From: Actinomycetota bacterium
GTDB taxonomy: Bacteria > Actinomycetota > Acidimicrobiia > Acidimicrobiales > Ilumatobacteraceae
DNA: 18,302 nt
NCBI GenBank assembly: GCA_026393655.1
Contig: JAPKZT010000180.1
Coordinates: 1 to 18,302 of the forward strand
Reading direction: 5' to 3'
Below are positions 14,660-18,302 of this stretch, piece by piece. Below the pieces are notes generated by a model that did not search any database, had not been told where the DNA came from, and saw only the letters and a list, made by a program, of their open reading frames with translations. How positions within the stretch are numbered: the stretch's first letter is position 1; each line of letters opens with the position of its first letter. The position numbers and the translations under genes were made by a program.

Positions 14660-16282
14660 CTATGCCAACCACAGATTCTTGAAGTGCATTCCGTAATAGT
14701 CGAGTGGCAACGCTGCATTGCGCTTATTCACACCTTGCAGTTTCTTCGTGTACGAATCCGAAGCATTAACAAAGTAAGGAATGATGTATCCACCGCGTTC
14801 GTGCTCTTCTTTTTGCATTCGCTTAATAATTGCGGCACGTCGATTTGGACCCACTTCGGCAAGTGCTGCATAATAATTCGCTTTTGCTTGACTCCCTGGT
14901 TCTGGGAAGTGTGTCTCTGGGTACGAGAACACCATTCCTGAGAATTGCGGGAAGTATGGCTTCGGGTTGTAATAAGTCATGAACGCATTCACCCCCTTGG
15001 CCATATACGTCGTATCCCAATAGCCAACTGCAACAGTTGTCGCGGTTGCTTTGACAACGCCACCAGATGCGGTGTTCACTTGTTCAACGAACGCCTTTGC
15101 TAAACCGCTAAGAGCCGCGTCATCATCCGGAGCCTTTAGGTCAAACACAACAGGGTTAGATTTAGAAAAGCCAACCGCGCTTAAAAGTTTGAGTGCACCC
15201 TTGATGTCTTGCTCTTGCATTGGGTAACCATTGGCGTTGTAATTTGGATCTACGGGACTGTAATCGTCATTAGACAAACGACCGTTGTTTGACAAAACTT
15301 GCTTGAGCAATTTCTTTCGGTCAATCAGCATTTTCATCGCTTGACGAGTACGAACATCCTTAAACGGATCCATATCAATTACTAGGCAGATTGGAGTAAT
15401 TTTTCCAGCCGAGTTCGAATACACGTCAAGTTTTTTATCCTTCTTCAGCGTCGGCAACATTGCGAGCGGCACATTTATAGCCGCATCGATCTGTCCACCT
15501 TGAAGTGCGTTTGTTAATGCTGTTGTATCTGCGAATGACAGAATTCGAACTTCATCTAAATACGGCTTGCCCTTGTCCCAATAATTGGCATGACGAACAT
15601 GGGTGCTCTCTACGCCTGGTGTAAAACTCTTCAACTTGTAAGGCCCAGTGCCAACCTGGGTCTTATTAATCCCGAAGTTCTCATACCCAACAGGCACGAT
15701 CGTTGAGGTGTAGGTCGCCAAAGTTACCCTGAAATCAGAGTTCGCTTGAAGCAAAGTTAGCTTTACGGTGCGATCATCAACTTTTGAAACACCAGCAGGA
15801 TTAAGGAACGGACGCAATGACTTTGAGTGAACTGCTTTAGGATCACTCAATCGTTGCCACGAATAGACCAAGTCGTCGCCACTCAATGTCTTTCCGTCGT
15901 GGAACTCGATCCCCTTCTTAACGCGAATTATCCAATTGATTCCATCGGTGGTTGTCACTTCTTCTGCGAGACCGTCTGCGTATGTCGGCTGAAAACTTTC
16001 GTCGTAGGTCATTAAAGTTTCAAATCCAACGTTCAGTCGAACAATGTCTGGGATCGAAACTATCCAATGCGCATCTAGTCGGTCTTTGATGTCACCAACA
16101 ACACCAACGCGTAATGAACCACCCTTTTTTACCGCTGGCATGCGACCCATCGCATTCAACGGTGACGCACTAATGGTCGAAACAACCCCGCCCATAATTG
16201 CTAAGGCTCCTGCCCCACGCAATAAATCACGACGCGAAACCTCGCCTAAATTGATATTCCCCTGGCTATCGAAAATTTCCAT
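14660..16282 (-). CDS. Tat-exported substrate-binding protein of a peptide-type ABC importer (SBP family 5)
   Basis: From ATG 16282 the product is 540 residues, normal for family-5 binding proteins (DppA/OppA-like). The N-terminus has a twin-arginine signal: SRRDLLRG at 16-23, then a hydrophobic AGALAIMGGVVSTI segment. There is no lipobox cysteine, so the mature protein is probably free or membrane-tethered by its signal. The family-5 hallmark follows about 100 residues into the mature protein: TTTDGINWIIRVKKGIEFHDGKTLSGDDLVYSW is seen in pieces, including FHDGK and DLVYSW. The frame extends to 16486, but that would put the Tat signal at residue 84 and overlap the divergent methyltransferase, so the shorter start was chosen. 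It heads the transporter operon. The ligand is unknown; a carnitine-related compound is suggested only by location. Confidence 0.9.
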   Translation of the reverse strand: MEIFDSQGNINLGEVSRRDLLRGAGALAIMGGVVSTISASPLNAMGRMPAVKKGGSLRVGVVGDIKDRLDAHWIVSIPDIVRLNVGFETLMTYDESFQPTYADGLAEEVTTTDGINWIIRVKKGIEFHDGKTLSGDDLVYSWQRLSDPKAVHSKSLRPFLNPAGVSKVDDRTVKLTLLQANSDFRVTLATYTSTIVPVGYENFGINKTQVGTGPYKLKSFTPGVESTHVRHANYWDKGKPYLDEVRILSFADTTALTNALQGGQIDAAINVPLAMLPTLKKDKKLDVYSNSAGKITPICLVIDMDPFKDVRTRQAMKMLIDRKKLLKQVLSNNGRLSNDDYSPVDPNYNANGYPMQEQDIKGALKLLSAVGFSKSNPVVFDLKAPDDDAALSGLAKAFVEQVNTASGGVVKATATTVAVGYWDTTYMAKGVNAFMTYYNPKPYFPQFSGMVFSYPETHFPEPGSQAKANYYAALAEVGPNRRAAIIKRMQKEEHERGGYIIPYFVNASDSYTKKLQGVNKRNAALPLDYYGMHFKNLWLA

Positions 16283-16374
16283 AAACCCCCCATTTGCGAG
16301 TCGCCCCCATTGACAACTACTAGACGAAACATAACACGCTTTTGGAAGTCGAATTTCAAGATTCGCCATTGGAG

Positions 16375-16380
16375 TATCCT
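16375..16380 (+). promoter_or_regulatory. -10 hexamer for a leaderless methyltransferase transcript
   Basis: TATCCT ends 6 nt before the ATG at 16387, in the 104-bp region between the divergent binding-protein and methyltransferase genes. GGAG lies just before it (16371-16374), too far for good Shine-Dalgarno use. For the opposite gene, TATGTT at 16333-16328 (minus) is a possible -10 giving a leader of about 38 nt. Both are read by eye. Confidence 0.4.
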
Positions 16381-16386
16381 CACAAC

Positions 16387-17064
16387 ATGGCAGGTGATTC
16401 AGATTCGGATACACCAGATTCGATAGATCTGGCTGACGCTTACGCAGTAAAGACTCCAGAAGATAGCCGCCGACTTTACGCCGCATGGGCCGATAGTTAC
16501 AACGAGACGTTCATTACTGCAAATAGTTATGTTTACCCGCGCAGAGTCGCCGAACTATTCGCAGAATATGTGCCTGTGTCTGGTTATACGGACGTAATTG
16601 ATATTGGTTGTGGGACTGGTGCTGTTGGTAGTTTTCTGGCGAGCCTTCGACCTGAATTGGTAATTGATGGCTTTGATATTTCACCAGAGATGCTTGCTCA
16701 GGCTGCTCAGACTCGCCGTATCGACAACTCGCACGTGTATCGCAATTTACAAGAAGTTGATCTCACGAGTGCATTACCGAATCAGATATACAGCGCAATG
16801 ACGAGTGCAGGCACTTTCACTCACGGTCACCTGGGACCTGAGACTTTTCTACGACTTATTAGTTTGATCCGCATAGGGGGTTGGTTTGTTATCGGTATCA
16901 ATGCCGAACACTTCAAGGCTCGTGGCTTTGCCGAAACTATCAAGAGCGCAGTTCTCAGTGGGATTATTAGTCAGTCCATAATTCGCGTCGTAGATGTCTA
17001 CGAAACTGGCAGCCCCCATCACGGGGATAAGGCAAATATCTGTATTTTTCAGCGTCAAAATTAA
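16387..17064 (+). CDS. Class I SAM-dependent methyltransferase, METTL27 (WBSCR27)-like
   Basis: From ATG 16387 the product is 225 residues. The opening AYAVKTPEDSRRLYAAWADSY resembles METTL27-type methyltransferases, where a short N-terminal helix precedes the Rossmann domain. Motif I is VIDIGCGTGAVGSFLA, the SAM-binding acidic residue lies in DGFDISPEML, and a later strand is GGWFVIGI. The frame extends upstream to 16342, but those 15 extra residues would overlap the -10 element and lack family similarity. The substrate is unknown in this family. It is not obviously an enzyme of carnitine breakdown. It is divergent from the importer and has 79 bp before the oxygenase gene, so it may be a single-gene unit. 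Confidence 0.8.
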   Translation: MAGDSDSDTPDSIDLADAYAVKTPEDSRRLYAAWADSYNETFITANSYVYPRRVAELFAEYVPVSGYTDVIDIGCGTGAVGSFLASLRPELVIDGFDISPEMLAQAAQTRRIDNSHVYRNLQEVDLTSALPNQIYSAMTSAGTFTHGHLGPETFLRLISLIRIGGWFVIGINAEHFKARGFAETIKSAVLSGIISQSIIRVVDVYETGSPHHGDKANICIFQRQN

Positions 17065-17107
17065 ATTACCGAATTATCGACCTCACGAAATTAACCAAGT
17101 CATTGCT

Positions 17108-17137
17108 TTGAGATTAGTAGGGCGTTTCAACTATTAT
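17108..17137 (+). promoter_or_regulatory. Promoter of the desaturase-like oxygenase gene
   Basis: TTGAGA (17108-17113) and TATTAT (17132-17137) are separated by 18 nt, and the ATG at 17144 begins 6 nt after the -10. This is the best sigma-70-type promoter in the window and implies a leaderless mRNA. GAGGA directly abuts the ATG and is too close to serve as a ribosome-binding site. Confidence 0.5.
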
Positions 17138-17143
17138 TGAGGA

Positions 17144-18172
17144 ATGCGTGATTACACAGTTGGTGGACCAAGTTCAATAACAGCAGCCGAACACGGACTC
17201 GTTGATGCCGATTGCTACAAACCAAAGATTGATCGCGAACTGATCAAGCAGTTGATGATGCGCAACAATGGTTGGGCGATTGCACATATCGCAAGTTGGT
17301 TTGCTGCGCTCGGCATATTTGGCTGGCTAGCACATTTAAGTTGGGGGTCTTGGTGGGCAGTACCAACGTTTGCAATTTATGGGGTTTTATACGGCTCAAT
17401 GAGTGACTCGCGCTGGCACGAAACCGCCCATCGCACCGCGTTTCGAACTAAGTGGATGAATGATGTTGTTTACTACATCGCCTCATTCATGATCTTTCGC
17501 GAACCAGAGACATGGCGTTGGAGCCACGCTCGGCACCACTCTGACACGATTATCGTCGGCAGAGATGCCGAAATTGCATTCAAGCGCAATGTTCCGTTTT
17601 ATAAATTTGTTTTAGAACTTGTTGGCATAACTGCAGTGCCAAATGAATTTAAACAGTGGATTCAAAATGCTTTAGGAAATTTCACAGACAACCAAAAAGA
17701 ATTTCAACCCGAAGAGACATTTCGAATATCAAAATGGGCATCTCGTATCTACATTTTGATTCTTGCTGGGGTTGCTGCCTCATGCATTCTTGTTCGTAGT
17801 GTTGAGCCGTTAATGTTCATTGGGCTTCCTAGTTTTTATGGTCACTGGCTGGTGGTCACTCTCGGAATCACCCAACACGCAGGACTTGCTGAAGACGTCA
17901 TCGATCACCGATTAAACACTCGAACTATTTATATGGGTCCTTTAAATCGCTGGATCTACTGGAATATGAATTATCACGTTGAGCACCACATTTATCCGTC
18001 AGTACCGTTTCATTCACTTAAAAAATTGCACTTAGCGATCAAAGATCAATTGCCGACTCCGTACCCGAGTCTCTATCGAGCATTGCGTGAGGTAGTGCCG
18101 ACTTTGCGTCGCCAAGCTAACGACAGTGCCTATTTTGTGAAACGCGAATTGCCTCTAAGCGCCAATAACTAG
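17144..18172 (+). CDS. MocD-like membrane diiron oxygenase (fatty acid desaturase superfamily)
   Basis: This 342-residue integral-membrane non-haem diiron protein has the three histidine boxes: HETAH (92-96), HARHH (128-132) and HVEHH (278-282), plus QH at 244-245. Hydrophobic helices occur around residues 44-64, 70-84, 201-218 and 226-242. The C-terminal block TQHAGLAEDVIDHRLNTRT and WNMNYHVEHHIYP resembles MocD-type oxygenases, which pair with a MocE Rieske ferredoxin, more than lipid desaturases do. A gene for such a Rieske protein follows 12 nt later. In the rhizobial rhizopine system MocD/MocE take part in O-demethylation of a small polar substrate. Here the substrate is unknown; a methylated amine linked to carnitine or glycine betaine is a hypothesis. 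A lipid or carotenoid substrate remains possible. Confidence 0.82.
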   Translation: MRDYTVGGPSSITAAEHGLVDADCYKPKIDRELIKQLMMRNNGWAIAHIASWFAALGIFGWLAHLSWGSWWAVPTFAIYGVLYGSMSDSRWHETAHRTAFRTKWMNDVVYYIASFMIFREPETWRWSHARHHSDTIIVGRDAEIAFKRNVPFYKFVLELVGITAVPNEFKQWIQNALGNFTDNQKEFQPEETFRISKWASRIYILILAGVAASCILVRSVEPLMFIGLPSFYGHWLVVTLGITQHAGLAEDVIDHRLNTRTIYMGPLNRWIYWNMNYHVEHHIYPSVPFHSLKKLHLAIKDQLPTPYPSLYRALREVVPTLRRQANDSAYFVKRELPLSANN

Positions 18173-18184
18173 AGTTGCGCCAAA

Positions 18185-18302
18185 ATGAGTAATGAGTGGA
18201 TAGCAGCGTGCGACGAATCATCAATCGCGAAAAATGACGTCGCGAGATTTGACTATCGTGACGACACTTATGCAGTAGTTCGGATGACTGATGGAACCTG
18301 CG
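18185..18302 (+). CDS. mocE: MocE-like Rieske 2Fe-2S ferredoxin, 5' part only
   Basis: An ATG 12 nt after the oxygenase stop opens a frame that runs off the right edge after 39 codons. The peptide (MSNEWIAACDESSIAKNDVA, then RFDYRDDTYAVVRMTDGTC) matches the first strands of small Rieske ferredoxins of the MocE type, with the typical W-x-x-x-C opening and RFDYxxxTYAVxR strand. The CxH and CxxH cluster ligands would lie beyond the window. Position and spacing indicate it is the electron donor for the upstream diiron oxygenase. Confidence 0.72.
   Translation, partial: MSNEWIAACDESSIAKNDVARFDYRDDTYAVVRMTDGTC

Noticed and set aside
16283..16486. N-terminal extension of the binding-protein frame by 68 codons
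   Set aside because: It would bury the Tat signal at about residue 84 and overlap the divergent methyltransferase start; the Tat motif fixes the start at 16282.
17144..18172. Ordinary membrane-lipid acyl desaturase
   Set aside because: Not fully excluded, but the C-terminal blocks and the adjacent Rieske ferredoxin gene fit MocD-type oxygenases better.
1..18302. Mobile element, phage, CRISPR, tRNA or defence system
   Set aside because: No transposase, integrase, terminal inverted repeat, repeat-spacer array, tRNA-like cloverleaf or defence-family protein was found on either strand by reading.

Overview
The window looks like a compact chromosomal segment of a free-living, probably planktonic bacterium. 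GC is moderate to low (mid-40s by eye). Genes overlap or abut, GTG and TTG starts are common, and several genes have a -10-like hexamer 6-7 nt before the start codon, as expected for leaderless mRNAs. These traits best fit a streamlined actinobacterium (acI- or Acidimicrobiia-like), but no marker gene is present and this assignment is inference. No IS element, phage gene, tRNA, rRNA or CRISPR array was seen.

Layout: (1) 1-1060: the 5' end of a membrane-protein gene (minus) and a divergent PhnD-like binding-fold gene (plus). (2) 1061-3037 (minus): acetoacetyl-CoA synthetase, divergent from the main operon across only 18 bp. (3) 3056-9855 (plus): a tightly coupled operon of beta-keto-acid cleavage enzyme (BKACE), L-carnitine dehydrogenase carrying a broken C-terminal thioesterase domain, an intact stand-alone thioesterase, acyl-CoA dehydrogenase, ADP-forming acyl-CoA synthetase and a CaiD-like crotonobetainyl-CoA hydratase. 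(4) 9852-16282 (minus): a peptide-type ABC importer (Tat-exported binding protein, two permeases, fused double ATPase) ending with a class C beta-lactamase-fold serine hydrolase. (5) 16387 to the end (plus): a METTL27-like methyltransferase, then a MocD-like diiron (desaturase-fold) oxygenase and the start of its MocE-like Rieske ferredoxin.

Together regions 2 and 3 encode a plausible complete route. Gamma-butyrobetaine (or crotonobetaine) is activated to its CoA ester, oxidised, hydrated to carnitinyl-CoA and released as carnitine. Carnitine is oxidised to 3-dehydrocarnitine, cleaved with acetyl-CoA to betainyl-CoA plus acetoacetate, and hydrolysed to glycine betaine. The divergent synthetase recovers acetoacetate as acetoacetyl-CoA. 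The importer and hydrolase may supply the substrate, possibly as acyl-carnitines or other conjugates. The MocD/MocE pair is a candidate for a further oxidative step on a methylated amine; both links are inference.

The most notable points are the disrupted dehydrogenase-thioesterase fusion with a replacement thioesterase behind it, Asp in place of the catalytic Glu in the acyl-CoA dehydrogenase, overlapping back-to-back -10 elements between acetoacetate activation and carnitine cleavage, and an unassigned MocD/MocE oxygenase beside a carnitine locus. No transcription factor is encoded in the window.
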